Shown here: positions 24,771-33,538 of the stretch, piece by piece
Position numbering within the stretch: position 1 is the stretch's first letter
Layout of the letters: each line of letters starts with the position of its first letter
DNA from: Rhodocyclaceae bacterium
Lineage (GTDB): Bacteria; Pseudomonadota; Gammaproteobacteria; Burkholderiales; Rhodocyclaceae
Assembly: GCA_018261935.1 (NCBI GenBank)
Contig: JAGTRP010000027.1
Location: 1 to 45,705, forward strand
Length of the DNA: 45,705 bases
Direction of reading: 5' to 3'
Notes under the pieces: generated by a model
Databases searched by the model: none
What the model saw: only the letters and a program-made list of their open reading frames with translations
Told to the model about the DNA's origin: nothing
Translations under genes and position numbers: made by a program

Positions 24771-26006
24771 ATGGCTCTTGTTCGTCCCTGCAGTGCCTGG
24801 CTCCTGCCCGCGGGGGCCGACCCCTCGGCCAAGGTCATCCTGATCGGCCGGGCCCTGCGGGCCTTCGCCGACGGCTACGTGGCGGTGTTGCTGCCCGCCT
24901 ATCTGCTGGCCCTGGGCTTCGGGCAACTGGACGTGGGGTACCTCAGCACCGCCACCCTCGCCGGGTCGGCCCTGGCCACCCTGGCGGTCGGCACCCTCGG
25001 CCATCGCTGGCCCCATCGCCGCCTCCTGGTCGGGGCCGCCTGGCTCATGGCCGCCACCGGCGCCGGGTTCGCCGGCTTCTCCGGCTTCTGGCCCCTGGTG
25101 GTGGTGGCCTTTGTCGGCACTCTCAACCCCAGCTCCGGGGACGTCAGCGTCTTCCTGCCCCTGGAGCACGCCCGCCTGGCGGGCACTGCCCAGGGCGAGG
25201 CGAGGACTGCCCTGTTCGCCCGCTACACCCTGATGGGATACCTCTGTGCCGCCCTCGGGGCGCTCACCGCCGGCCTTCCGGCCTGGCTGGCCGAACACGG
25301 GCCCCTGTCCCTGACCGACGCCCTGCGGGGCATGTTTCTCCTCTATGGCCTCATCGGGCTGCTGGTCTGGTTCCTTTACCGCCGGCTTCCCCGGCAGGAA
25401 GCCGATGGGCGGACGCCCGCGGCGGCGCCGCTGGGGCCATCCCGGGGCATCGTATGGAAGCTGGCGGCCCTCTTCAGCGTCGATGCCTTCGCGGGGGGGC
25501 TGGTGGTGAATTCCCTGCTCGCCCTGTGGCTCTTCGAGCGTTTCGGCCTCTCCCTGGCGACAGCGGGCGCCTTCTTTTTCTGGGCCGGGCTCCTCAGTGC
25601 CGGCTCGCAGCTCGCCGCCCCCCGGGTGGCCCGGCGCATCGGCCTCCTGAATACCATGGTCTTCACCCATATCCCGGCCAACCTCTGCCTCATCCTGGCC
25701 GCCCTGGCGCCGGGCATGGGGGCGGCGCTGGCGCTGCTGCTCGTGCGTAGCGCCTTGTCGCAAATGGATGTGCCCGTCCGGACTGCCTATGTGATGTCGG
25801 TGGTCACGCCGGCCGAACGGGCCGCGGCGGCGAGCTTTACCGCCGTGCCCCGCAGCCTGGCGGCGGCAGCCAGCCCTTCCCTGGGGGGCGCCTTCCTGGC
25901 CGCGGGCATGCTGAGCGCGCCCCTGGTGGCCTGCGGCGCCTTGAAGACGGCGTACGATCTCATGCTCCTCTTCGCTTTCCGGCACCACAAAGTCGACGAG
26001 GCATGA
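24771..26006 (+). CDS. MFS transporter
   Basis: This 411-aa protein has about 12 predicted membrane helices and the major facilitator pattern. The N-half contains GRALRAFADGYVAVLLPAYL and TLGHRWPHRRLLVGAAW, a motif-A-like loop between helices 2 and 3. The second half repeats the pattern (APRVARRIGLLNTMVFTH). The C-terminal loop PVRTAYVMSVVTPAERAAAA resembles a subgroup of bacterial MFS proteins of unknown substrate. A possible extended -10 (TGTAAGAT) lies about 45 bases upstream. The gene stands alone, divergent from the NRAMP-like gene. The substrate cannot be inferred. Confidence 0.82.
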   Translation: MALVRPCSAWLLPAGADPSAKVILIGRALRAFADGYVAVLLPAYLLALGFGQLDVGYLSTATLAGSALATLAVGTLGHRWPHRRLLVGAAWLMAATGAGFAGFSGFWPLVVVAFVGTLNPSSGDVSVFLPLEHARLAGTAQGEARTALFARYTLMGYLCAALGALTAGLPAWLAEHGPLSLTDALRGMFLLYGLIGLLVWFLYRRLPRQEADGRTPAAAPLGPSRGIVWKLAALFSVDAFAGGLVVNSLLALWLFERFGLSLATAGAFFFWAGLLSAGSQLAAPRVARRIGLLNTMVFTHIPANLCLILAALAPGMGAALALLLVRSALSQMDVPVRTAYVMSVVTPAERAAAASFTAVPRSLAAAASPSLGGAFLAAGMLSAPLVACGALKTAYDLMLLFAFRHHKVDEA

Positions 26007-26160
26007 CGGATTGATGCCGTAGCAATGCCGCCCCGGCGGGAGCTCCTGTCCATAGGGGATATCGATATACGCTCAAGCATGTATGTCCATGCCATATGCC
26101 AGGCCCTAGCATGCAAGGACTTGCCAAACAGACCCGTACCGCTTCCGGGGAGTCCTATCA

Positions 26161-27630
26161 ATGCGACCACGGCAATTGCTTGATGCAGCCGCAAGAATCC
26201 ATTCGTTGCTGATGGCCGGGGCTGCGCTGCTGGCAGCCTGCTACTCGGCAAATGGCATGGCTGTCCCGGCCTTCGCCAGGCAAACCGGGGAGAATTGCGT
26301 CGCCTGCCACGCCGGCGGGCTGTTTCCCGAACTCACGCCCTATGGGCGCATGTTCAAGCTCACGGGCTATACCCTGGGGGAGCGGAACATTCCCTTGTCG
26401 GTCATGGGCGTCGTCAGCGATACGAAGGTGAGCAACACCGCCGACCCGAACGGCGATCCCCGGGCCGATTTTCCGGCCAAGAACGGCAGCCTCGTCTTCA
26501 CGACCGCCAGCGTTTTCCTGGCCGGGAAAGCGACGAACAACATCGGCGGCTTCGTCCAGATGACCTACAACAACTACGATCACCTGGACCCAAACCGGAA
26601 CTGGCGGGGCAAGACGGTCTCGGACAATGCGGACATCCGCTACGCCGACCGCTTCATCGACAATCGCCACGACCTGGTCTTCGGCCTTTCCCTCAACAAC
26701 AACCCCTCGGTCCAGGACGTGTGGAACAGCGCGCCGGCCTGGGGATTCGACCTGGTGCCCGGGAGCAATCCCATCGGCCTGCCGACGGCCCCGCTGCTTT
26801 CCGGCGGACTGGCCCAGCAGGTTGCCGGCGTCGGCGCCTATGCCTACTGGAACAAGACCGTCTATGCCGAACTGTCGGCCTACCGGACGGCCGACAAGTT
26901 CTGGTCCTTCATGAGCCAGGGCTTCAAGTTCAGCGACGGTTCGCGCAATCGCCTGTCAGGCTCCGCACCCTATGGACGGGTGGCCCTCACCCGCGACTGG
27001 GGGCCCCATAGCGTCATGCTGGGCGCCATGGGGTTGGAGGCGAAATTGCACATCGACCCGAACGACCCCGGCAGCCCGACCAACCGGTACAGCGATTGGG
27101 GGGTGGATGGGCAATACCAGTACATCCTGGATCCCCACGCTGCCAGCGCCCAGGTGAGCTACCTGCACGAACGCATCAAGTACGATGCTTCCCTTGCCGG
27201 CCAGCCGGGGGCCTATGACGCCAGCGCCGGCACCGCTCTCCAGCCGCTGACCAGTTCATCGGACACCCTGGAGCTCTTCCGGGCCAAGGCGTCCTACGTA
27301 TACCGGGCCGCCTATGGCGGCACCCTGTCGTATTTCAAGCTCCGCGGCAGCTACAACTCGGCCAGCCAGGCGGGCATTCCCGGCGATCCGACCGGCCTGC
27401 TTGCCGGCTTCTCTCCCCTGCTTCCATCGGTCAGCAACAACATCACCGGCAAACCGGACACCACGGGCTGGACGACGGAGGTCTTCTGGCTGCCGGTGCA
27501 ATATGTCCGGACGGGCGTGCAATACACCATGTTCTCCAGGTACCTTGGCGCCGCCAGGAATTACGACGGGTGGGGACGCGATGCCAAGGACAACGACACC
27601 CTGTTCTTCTACGTCTGGGGGGCCTACTGA
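26161..27630 (+). CDS. Cyc2-like fused outer-membrane cytochrome c-porin
   Basis: The product is 489 aa with a signal peptide (cleavage near residue 34, ANGMA before VPAFARQTG). The mature N-terminus holds a single c-type heme motif, C46-VAC-H50, in the context PAFARQTGENCVACH, followed by FPELTPYGRMFKLTGYTLG. This arrangement is the signature I associate with Cyc2 proteins: a small heme domain plugged into an outer-membrane porin, shown to oxidise Fe(II) in some iron oxidisers. The remaining 420 residues alternate as beta-strands and end with LFFYVWGAY. Many Cyc2 homologues outside iron oxidisers have no tested function, so Fe(II) oxidation is inference. The next gene begins immediately after the stop and encodes a diheme cytochrome, as in cyc2-cyc1 of acidithiobacilli. 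Gene start: ATG at 26161 with GGGGAG nearby. Confidence 0.8.
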   Translation: MRPRQLLDAAARIHSLLMAGAALLAACYSANGMAVPAFARQTGENCVACHAGGLFPELTPYGRMFKLTGYTLGERNIPLSVMGVVSDTKVSNTADPNGDPRADFPAKNGSLVFTTASVFLAGKATNNIGGFVQMTYNNYDHLDPNRNWRGKTVSDNADIRYADRFIDNRHDLVFGLSLNNNPSVQDVWNSAPAWGFDLVPGSNPIGLPTAPLLSGGLAQQVAGVGAYAYWNKTVYAELSAYRTADKFWSFMSQGFKFSDGSRNRLSGSAPYGRVALTRDWGPHSVMLGAMGLEAKLHIDPNDPGSPTNRYSDWGVDGQYQYILDPHAASAQVSYLHERIKYDASLAGQPGAYDASAGTALQPLTSSSDTLELFRAKASYVYRAAYGGTLSYFKLRGSYNSASQAGIPGDPTGLLAGFSPLLPSVSNNITGKPDTTGWTTEVFWLPVQYVRTGVQYTMFSRYLGAARNYDGWGRDAKDNDTLFFYVWGAY

Positions 27631-28272
27631 ATGGGCCGGCTGGCAACCATCGCCGGGGCGGTCGTCGTCCTCGCCGCCGCAGGGTGCTCGGATATCGAGC
27701 ATTCCAGGACCCTGGGCAATCCCGACGTGCCGGCCAGGACCCTGGCCCAGCAGGTGTGCTCCAACTGCCACGGCATCGACGGGAATTCGACGTCCCCCAA
27801 TTTCCCGAGGCTGGCCGGACAGCCCGAGGAGTATCTGCGGATTCAGCTCACCGGCTTCCGCAGCCATGGCCGCTCCGATCCGGCCGGCTTCGAATACATG
27901 TGGGGCCTGAGCCATCATCTCACCGACGGGCAGATCGAGGGATTGGCCAGCTATTTCGCCGCCCAGGCCCCAACCAGGAACCCCGACCCTCCGGCCGGGA
28001 CGCCGGAGCAGATCAGGATCGGTTCGGACATATTCAGCCATGGCGTGCCCGGGAGGAACATACCTCCCTGCTCGGGTTGCCATGGCGACCATGGCCAGGG
28101 GAAGGGCCTGTTTCCCCGCCTGGCCGGCCAGCATGCGGATTACCTGGTCAAGCAGTTGACCGTTTTCCAGCAGACGCACCAGCGGCCGGCGGGCGTCGCC
28201 ATGAGCGCCGTCACCCATGAACTGACCCGGGAGAACATGAAGAACGTGGCCGCCTTCCTGCAGGCCCAATAG
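27631..28272 (+). CDS. diheme c4-type cytochrome lipoprotein (Cyc1-like)
   Basis: The product is 213 aa. The N-terminus is a lipoprotein signal with lipobox LAAAGC (Cys19), so the mature protein is probably membrane-anchored in the periplasm. It has two tandem cytochrome c domains, with heme motifs C43-SNC-H47 and C147-SGC-H151. Downstream are candidate distal ligands, a Met before SHHLTDGQIEGLASYF and a Met before SAVTHELTRENMKNVAAFL. The repeat FPRLAGQ(P/H)xxYL in both halves is typical of cytochromes c4. It directly abuts the Cyc2-like gene (no gap) and would carry electrons between the outer-membrane cytochrome and the inner-membrane chain. It ends 27 bases before the convergent patatin gene. 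Confidence 0.88.
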   Translation: MGRLATIAGAVVVLAAAGCSDIEHSRTLGNPDVPARTLAQQVCSNCHGIDGNSTSPNFPRLAGQPEEYLRIQLTGFRSHGRSDPAGFEYMWGLSHHLTDGQIEGLASYFAAQAPTRNPDPPAGTPEQIRIGSDIFSHGVPGRNIPPCSGCHGDHGQGKGLFPRLAGQHADYLVKQLTVFQQTHQRPAGVAMSAVTHELTRENMKNVAAFLQAQ

Positions 28273-28299
28273 GTTTCCGGGCTTGACGAGTCCGGTGCG

Positions 28300-29439
28300 C
28301 TATTCGTGCAGCACCACCCCCAGCACCGGGTCGAAATCCTCCTCCCAGGGGGCGGCTTCGATCTTCTGCCGGGTCAGCTCCCGGCCGGCGTCCCAGCGGG
28401 CGCGGATATGTTCCGCGGTGAAGTCGATGTCCTTGGTGAAATCCTCGCCGCCGAAGCGGGGCGCCCGGATCGAGACGATGTGCATGACCGTGGCGCAGCC
28501 CCAGCCGATGAGCTCCTGGATTTCCGGCCGGGCCCTTTCCGATTCCGGCAGCCGCCGCCCCAGCTCCCGCACCACGTGGCGCAGGTGATGGATCTGCTGC
28601 TGGCGGGCGATATGGCTCTCGTCCCGGCTCGAATACTGGACATCCTTCATGCGGCTCAGCACCTGCTGGATCGAGCTCGGGGCCTCGGCGTCCTGCTGCC
28701 AGAGCTGGGTGGCGAAAATCACCGAGTCGTGGCGCTTGGCCTCGTCCATCACCACCTCGATGGGGGTGTTGGAATAGACGCCGCCGTCCCAGTAGGGCTC
28801 GCCGTCGATGATGACGGCGGGGAAGGCGGGCGGCAGGGCCGCGGAGGCCATGACGTGGTCCAGGGCCAGGTGGTCGTCCCGGCTGTCGAAGTAGCGCATG
28901 CGGCCGGTGCGGGCATTGACCGCCCCCAGGGTGAGGCGCGTGCCCTCGGCGCCGATGTGGCGGAAATCCACCAGGCGGTTCAAGGTCTCCCGCAGGGGAG
29001 CGGTGGAGTAGAAGCTGGCGTCGGTGACCCCGACCGGTACATGGACGCCCCACCAGGCCCGCCGGTTGGGCTCGAAAAAGCCGGGAATCCCGTGGAAGAC
29101 GGCGCTCAGGTTGGCAAAGGTCCCGCCCAGCCCGAGGACGCCCAGGCGGGAGAAATCTTCGCCCCCCCTCCCCGCCAGGTCCCAGAATTCCCGCAGCCGG
29201 GTCAGGCGCTGGCGGGGCTCATTGCCGGCGATGATGGCGCCGTTGATGGCCCCGATGGAGGTGCCCACCAGCCACTCCGGCTCGATGCCGGCGTCGTGCA
29301 TCGCTTCGTACACGCCGGCCTGGAAGGCGCCAAGGGCGCCGCCGCCCTGGAGGACCAGGACGATCCGCCCCGGCAGGTGGCGGCGCTTTCCGCCCGGCCT
29401 CGGGGTGGCGGTCGTGGATGCGGATTCCATTTTCCCCAT
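28300..29439 (-). CDS. patatin-like phospholipase
   Basis: This 379-aa patatin-family lipid acyl hydrolase has an oxyanion loop QGGGALGAFQAGV (31-43), the nucleophile Ser61 in GTSIGAING and the catalytic Asp in YWDGGVYSNTP. A C-terminal extension (ELIGWGCATVMHIVSIRAP) matches the DUF3734 domain seen in many proteobacterial patatins. No signal peptide is visible, so it is probably cytoplasmic or membrane-associated, acting on phospholipids or storage lipids. It is the last gene of a four-gene minus-strand unit, 9 bases after the flavin oxidoreductase, with GAGGT before the ATG. Catalytic residues are intact. The substrate is unknown. Confidence 0.88.
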   Translation of the reverse strand: MGKMESASTTATPRPGGKRRHLPGRIVLVLQGGGALGAFQAGVYEAMHDAGIEPEWLVGTSIGAINGAIIAGNEPRQRLTRLREFWDLAGRGGEDFSRLGVLGLGGTFANLSAVFHGIPGFFEPNRRAWWGVHVPVGVTDASFYSTAPLRETLNRLVDFRHIGAEGTRLTLGAVNARTGRMRYFDSRDDHLALDHVMASAALPPAFPAVIIDGEPYWDGGVYSNTPIEVVMDEAKRHDSVIFATQLWQQDAEAPSSIQQVLSRMKDVQYSSRDESHIARQQQIHHLRHVVRELGRRLPESERARPEIQELIGWGCATVMHIVSIRAPRFGGEDFTKDIDFTAEHIRARWDAGRELTRQKIEAAPWEEDFDPVLGVVLHE

Positions 29440-29448
29440 GGCTCGACC

Positions 29449-30171
29449 TCAGTAGCCGTAGAAATCCTCGCTGCGGATATCGTCGTCATCGACTCCGGCG
29501 AGGTTCAGCAGCTTGTGCATCGCTTCCACCATCCGCGGCGGCCCGGCAAGGTAGCAGATCGGCTGCGGCAGTCCGTTGGCGACCCGGTTCACCAGGGCTG
29601 GATCGATGACGCCGGTCTCCCCCGCCCAGGTTCTCGTGGATTGGTCCATCCGGGTCATGGTGGCGACCAGGCGGAAGTTCTCCAGCCGCTGCTCCAGTTC
29701 CTGCAGCTCCGCCAGGAAGGCGGCGTCCTCGGGGCGGCGGTTGGAATAGAGCAGGACCAGTCGTTGGGGCAGATGGTCCCGGGCCGCCTGGCGCAGGATG
29801 CTCATGAACGGCGTGATGCCGATGCCCCCCGCGATCAGGACTGCCGGCCGCGCCCGGTTGTTGTGCAGGGTCAGCGCTCCGAATGGGCCGTCGAGGGTGA
29901 CGGTCGAACCGATGGCCAAGGCCTTCAGGGCGCCCTTGAAGGCGCTGTCCCGCATGCGGGTGGCGATGGTCAGATGGTCTTCGAAGGGGCCGCTGACGAG
30001 AGAGAAGGCGTGGCGAATGCCTTGCGGGTCGGTGCCCGCCGCCGCCGGGAGGACGACATCGACCGCCTGGCCGGGCTTGAAACTGAAGTCCCGGGGCTTC
30101 CCGAAATGGAAGGCCGTCGTTCCTTCGGCCACTTCTTCGCGGCCTTCGAGCCGGGTTTCGTAAGCGTTCAT
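29449..30171 (-). CDS. FAD/NAD(P)-binding ferredoxin-reductase-like oxidoreductase
   Basis: The product is 240 aa with the FNR fold. The FAD-binding beta-barrel at about 1-100 contains [12 protein letters not shown] (the RxxS-type FAD motif). The NAD(P) domain has [17 protein letters not shown] and [13 protein letters not shown]. No 2Fe-2S or heme domain is attached, so it needs a separate electron partner. The start at 30171 is chosen because it overlaps the folE2 stop as ATGA and has GGGAG seven bases upstream; an ATG at 30177 is the alternative. It lies between folE2 and the patatin gene. Its physiological partner cannot be named. Confidence 0.85.
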   Translation of the reverse strand: MNAYETRLEGREEVAEGTTAFHFGKPRDFSFKPGQAVDVVLPAAAGTDPQGIRHAFSLVSGPFEDHLTIATRMRDSAFKGALKALAIGSTVTLDGPFGALTLHNNRARPAVLIAGGIGITPFMSILRQAARDHLPQRLVLLYSNRRPEDAAFLAELQELEQRLENFRLVATMTRMDQSTRTWAGETGVIDPALVNRVANGLPQPICYLAGPPRMVEAMHKLLNLAGVDDDDIRSEDFYGY

Positions 30172-31028
30172 TTCCATGCTCCCGTCTGCTGCAGGTGGGG
30201 ATGCCGCCCGGCCGCTGCCGCAGGCCACGGGCTGCGGCCGGGCTGGGCGATGCGGGCGAAGGCGGAATGGTTGTGGATGGATTCGAAATTCTCGGCTTCG
30301 ACCACGTAGGCGGCCACCCGGGGATCCTGGTTCAAGGCGAGCACCACGTCCCGCACCAGGTCTTCGACGAACTTCGGGTTGTCGTAGGCCCGTTCGGTCA
30401 CGTATTTCCCGTCCGGGCGCTTCAGGAGGCCATACACCTCGCAGGAGGCGCTCCGTTCGGCGATGGCGATCAGCTCCTCGATGGCCATGGCCCCGGCCAA
30501 CTCGGCCTCGATGCTGATGTGGGAACGCTGGTTGTGGGCGCCGTAGGCGGAAATCTCCTTCGAGCACGGGCAGAGGCTCGTCGCCGGCACCCGGACCTGC
30601 ATCCGGAACGAATACCGTCCTCCATCGGAGACGCGTCCTTGCCAGCACACCTGGTAGTCGAGGAGGCTATGCACCCCGGAGGCGGGGGCCGTCTTCTGCA
30701 CGAAGTAGGGAAAGCGCATGTCGATCGTCCCGCCGCTCGCTTCCAGCCGCTCCAGCATGGCCTGCAGCATGGCCCGGAATCCCGCCTGGTCCAGACCGCC
30801 GGTGCGGGCCTCCAGCACCTCGATGAAGCGGGACATGTGGGTGCCCTTGGCGGCGGCGGCCAGGCTGACTGTCATCGACAGGTCGGCGACGGTGGCGGTC
30901 TGCATCCCGCCGGACAGGATGGTCACCGGATAGCGAACATCCTTGACGCCCACCGCGTCGATGGGCAGGTTGCGGCGGTCTTCCAGGGACTGGACGTCGG
31001 GAAGGGGAATTTTCTCGGGGGCGGTCAT
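30168..31028 (-). CDS. folE2: GTP cyclohydrolase IB (FolE2)
   Basis: This 286-aa protein of the GTP cyclohydrolase IB family (COG1469) makes 7,8-dihydroneopterin triphosphate, the first step of folate and queuosine precursor synthesis. Typical segments are the N-terminal [20 protein letters not shown], the metal-site Cys in [22 protein letters not shown] and the C-terminal [14 protein letters not shown]. FolE2 is the metal-flexible alternative to FolE and is often used under zinc limitation, but no Zur box was recognised here. AAGGA precedes the ATG. Its stop overlaps the next gene. Confidence 0.93.
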   Translation of the reverse strand: MTAPEKIPLPDVQSLEDRRNLPIDAVGVKDVRYPVTILSGGMQTATVADLSMTVSLAAAAKGTHMSRFIEVLEARTGGLDQAGFRAMLQAMLERLEASGGTIDMRFPYFVQKTAPASGVHSLLDYQVCWQGRVSDGGRYSFRMQVRVPATSLCPCSKEISAYGAHNQRSHISIEAELAGAMAIEELIAIAERSASCEVYGLLKRPDGKYVTERAYDNPKFVEDLVRDVVLALNQDPRVAAYVVEAENFESIHNHSAFARIAQPGRSPWPAAAAGRHPHLQQTGAWK

Positions 31029-31110
31029 GGTTATCCTTTCTTGGGGCAAAGGACCCCCGCTACCACCGTCCAGGCGGTGTTCCTGCCGGCTGCGCGGGGG
31101 CGTCAGGGGA

Positions 31111-31866
31111 TTACATCTGGGGCGGTCGCCCCTGGGAGGACAGGCCTTCGGCCAGGGGGCTCGCCCCGGCTTCAGCGGCCCCGAGGGCGGCAAGGACCCC
31201 GGAGACGATGCGGTCGCACCGCTCGCCGTCAAAGCCGAACACCTCGCCCAGGGCGAAATCCACTTCCTTGGCCAGGGACTCCCGGAGCAGGCTGCGGGCC
31301 CGGAAATAACGGGTGCGCACGGTCGGCTCCGGAATCTGCAGAACCGCCGCGGTCTCCTCGACGGACAGCTCCTCCACCGCCCGCAGCATGAACACCTCGC
31401 GGTACATGTCGGGGAGGGCGTCGATGCGCCGCTCCAGCAGGCGGCGGACCTCCGCCGCCATGGCCTCCCGTTCCGGTCCCGCACGATCGATCATTGCTTC
31501 CCCCAAGTCATCCGTTTCGTCACCCGTGCCGTTGATGGGCACCACCAGGGCGCCCCGGGCGTTGCGCCGGCGGCGGGCCAGGGCGACGTTGGCGGCGATG
31601 CGCACCAGCCAGGTGCCCAGCCGGGACTCGCCCCGGAAGCGGTCGAGGGCGCGATAGGCCAGGAGATAGGCCTCCTGGACCGCGTCCTCCGCTTCCCCGT
31701 CGTCACGCAGGATGGCGCGGGCGGTGCGGTAGAGGGTGCGGTTGTGCCGCCGCATGAGCTGTTCCATGGCCTGCATGTCCCCGTTCCGCACCGCGGCCAC
31801 CAGTTCGGTGTCCGACTGGATCGGGCCCTTGTCCGTCGCTTTCCGGGTTGCTGTTTGCTGTTTCAT
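31111..31866 (-). CDS. ECF-type RNA polymerase sigma factor
   Basis: The product is 251 aa from the ATG at 31866 (another ATG at 31872 adds two residues). Sigma region 2 spans about 36-102 ([43 protein letters not shown]). Region 4 spans about 145-198 ([40 protein letters not shown]). A C-terminal extension of about 50 residues after region 4 has no Cys motif and no known domain that I recognise. It could hold self-regulatory function, because no anti-sigma factor gene is adjacent. It is followed after 82 bases by folE2 on the same strand. Its targets are unknown. Confidence 0.87.
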   Translation of the reverse strand: MKQQTATRKATDKGPIQSDTELVAAVRNGDMQAMEQLMRRHNRTLYRTARAILRDDGEAEDAVQEAYLLAYRALDRFRGESRLGTWLVRIAANVALARRRRNARGALVVPINGTGDETDDLGEAMIDRAGPEREAMAAEVRRLLERRIDALPDMYREVFMLRAVEELSVEETAAVLQIPEPTVRTRYFRARSLLRESLAKEVDFALGEVFGFDGERCDRIVSGVLAALGAAEAGASPLAEGLSSQGRPPQM

Positions 31867-31955
31867 GGCCATTTGATGCCGGGCCGGTGCTTCCCGTTTC
31901 AGCGTTACGCTCCGCCATGGATTAGGATGAAGGAGCAGGGGCCAGGAGGAGCGAG

Positions 31956-32483
31956 GTGAGGAAGGAAATCCTGATCGTCTATTCGACCACCGACGGGCAC
32001 ACCCGGAGGATCTGCGAGCGCATCGCCCAGGTCCTGGGCGAACTGGGGCACGGGGTGGAGGTGGTGGAAGTGGGCGGCCCGACCAGGCGGCCCCTGGAGG
32101 CCTACGACACCATCGTGGTCGGGGCCAGCATCCGCTATGGCCGCCACAGCCGCCGCATCCGGGACTTCATGGTCCGCCACGGGGAGACCCTGGCCCGCAA
32201 GGAGAACGCCTTCTTCTCGGTCAATGCGGTGGCCCGCAAGCCGGAGAAGCGCCAGGCCGACACCAATCCCTACGTGCGCAAATTCCTGCGCCGCCTGCCC
32301 TGGCGGCCCCGGATGGTGGAAATATTCGCCGGCAAGATCGACTATCCCCGCTACGGCATCTTCGACCGCGCCATCATCCGCTTCATCATGTGGATGACCG
32401 GCGGGCCCACCGACCCCGCCTCGGTGACGGAGTTCACCGACTGGCGGCAGGTGGACGATTTCGCCCGCCGCCTCGGCGGTTGA
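31956..32483 (+). CDS. hemG: menaquinone-dependent protoporphyrinogen IX dehydrogenase (flavodoxin fold)
   Basis: The product is 175 aa. The N-terminal FMN-binding motif YSTTDGHTRRICERIA is flavodoxin-like, and the middle contains DTIVVGASIRYGRH and FSVNAVARKPEKR, both typical of HemG. The C-terminal part (IDYPRYGIFDRAIIRFIMWMTGGPTDP) carries the insertion that distinguishes HemG from ordinary flavodoxins. It oxidises protoporphyrinogen IX with quinone as acceptor in heme synthesis. The start is GTG at 31956 after CAGGAGGAGCGAG, a strong ribosome site. It is a single gene, divergent from the sigma factor and convergent with sdhB. Local demand for heme fits the cytochromes and SdhC heme site nearby. 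Confidence 0.9.
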   Translation: MRKEILIVYSTTDGHTRRICERIAQVLGELGHGVEVVEVGGPTRRPLEAYDTIVVGASIRYGRHSRRIRDFMVRHGETLARKENAFFSVNAVARKPEKRQADTNPYVRKFLRRLPWRPRMVEIFAGKIDYPRYGIFDRAIIRFIMWMTGGPTDPASVTEFTDWRQVDDFARRLGG

Positions 32484-32493
32484 GGGCGGCGGC

Positions 32494-33189
32494 CTACAGG
32501 CCCCGGCGCAGCATGGCCTGGCGGATGCGCTCGATGGCGGCAGCCGGATTGAGGCCCTTGGGGCAGACGTGGGTGCAGTTCATGATCACCCGGCAGCGGA
32601 ACAGCTTGTAGGCGTCGTCGAGCTGTTCCAGGCGCTCGTCGGTGGCCTGGTCGCGGCTATCGACGATGAAGCGGCAGGCCTGCAGCAGGGCGGCCGGGCC
32701 CAGGAAACGATCCGGATTCCACCAGGAGGACGGGCACTCGCTGGTGCAGCAGGCGCACAGGATGCACTCGTAGAGGCCGTCCAGCTTCTCCCGTTCCTCC
32801 GGCGACTGGAGATATTCCCTTTGCGGTTCCGGACCATGGTGGATCAGGTAGGGGCGGATGGCGTGATAGTGCTCGAAGAAGCGGGTCATATCCACCACCA
32901 GGTCGCGGATCACCGGAAAGCTCGGCAAGGGCCGCAGCACCACCGGCTCCTTCAGGTGGTCGAGCTGGGTGATGCAGGCGAGGCCGTTACGGCCGTTGAT
33001 GTTCATGGCATCGGACCCGCAGACCCCCTCGCGGCAGGAGCGCCGGTAGGCGAGGCTGTCGTCGGTGGCGCGGAGGCGCTCCAGGAGATCGAGGAGCATG
33101 CGGTCCCCCGGCTCCCGGGCGATCTCGTAATCCTGCATGCGGGGTTTGGTATCGCTCTCGGGGTTGTAGCGGAAAATGGAAAGGCGCAT
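32494..33189 (-). CDS. sdhB: succinate dehydrogenase/fumarate reductase iron-sulfur subunit
   Basis: This is a 231-aa SdhB. The 2Fe-2S motif SCREGVCGSDAMNINGRNG with a later LAC (Cys52, Cys57, Cys72; Asp at the fourth position as in E. coli) lies in the N-terminal ferredoxin domain. The 4Fe-4S and 3Fe-4S motifs CILCACCTSECPSSWW and CRVIMNCTHVCPKGLNP are intact. It passes electrons from a flavoprotein to the SdhCD quinone site. It is the last gene of the seven-gene minus operon and follows sdhD by 16 bases containing only a strong ribosome site. The expected sdhA is not between them or anywhere in the window, which is unusual. Confidence 0.94.
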   Translation of the reverse strand: MRLSIFRYNPESDTKPRMQDYEIAREPGDRMLLDLLERLRATDDSLAYRRSCREGVCGSDAMNINGRNGLACITQLDHLKEPVVLRPLPSFPVIRDLVVDMTRFFEHYHAIRPYLIHHGPEPQREYLQSPEEREKLDGLYECILCACCTSECPSSWWNPDRFLGPAALLQACRFIVDSRDQATDERLEQLDDAYKLFRCRVIMNCTHVCPKGLNPAAAIERIRQAMLRRGL

Positions 33190-33205
33190 GGTCTCCTCCA
33201 GGCAA

Positions 33206-33538
33206 TCAGCCGGACAGCGTCAGCGCCGCCCATGTCAGGGTCGCAGCCAGTCCGCCGGCCACGGCGGCCAGGACCGCCAGGCGCAGGCCCAAGGGCTTGA
33301 CGTAGTCCATGGCGATGTCCCGCAGCCCCACCCAGGCGTGCAGCGCGACGGCGACGAAGAAGAGCAGGGCGGCGAGGCGCGGGCCGGTCGATTGCATCCA
33401 GGCACGCCAGTCCTCGAAGGACGCGGGGGGCGAGAGCAGGCCGTGGAGGCTGAAATAAATGATGAAGCCGAGGAGGTAAAGGGCCGTGGCCCGCTGCAGC
33501 ACCCATCCCCGCAGTCCGCCGTAACGGGCTTTCACCAC
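33206..33538 (-). CDS. sdhD: succinate dehydrogenase membrane anchor subunit D
   Basis: The product is 110 aa with three membrane helices (about 17-35, 55-75, 85-107). The family signature is present: RATALYLLGFIIYF in helix 1 and ALHAWVGLRDIAMDYVKP in helix 2, containing the quinone/heme-site His and Asp-Tyr. The gene overlaps the end of sdhC by 7 bases. With SdhC it would form the quinone-reducing heme b membrane module. Confidence 0.9.
   Translation of the reverse strand: MVKARYGGLRGWVLQRATALYLLGFIIYFSLHGLLSPPASFEDWRAWMQSTGPRLAALLFFVAVALHAWVGLRDIAMDYVKPLGLRLAVLAAVAGGLAATLTWAALTLSG

Noticed and set aside
28306-30309. Long plus-strand open frame of 667 codons
   Set aside because: It lies antisense to patatin, flavin oxidoreductase and part of folE2, has low-complexity composition from high-GC codon bias, and shows no domain.
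33190-33205. Possible assembly loss of sdhA between sdhD and sdhB
   Set aside because: The 16-base gap contains a complete ribosome site joined cleanly to sdhB, and sdhD ends at a normal stop, so a random assembly deletion is unlikely, though reads should confirm it.
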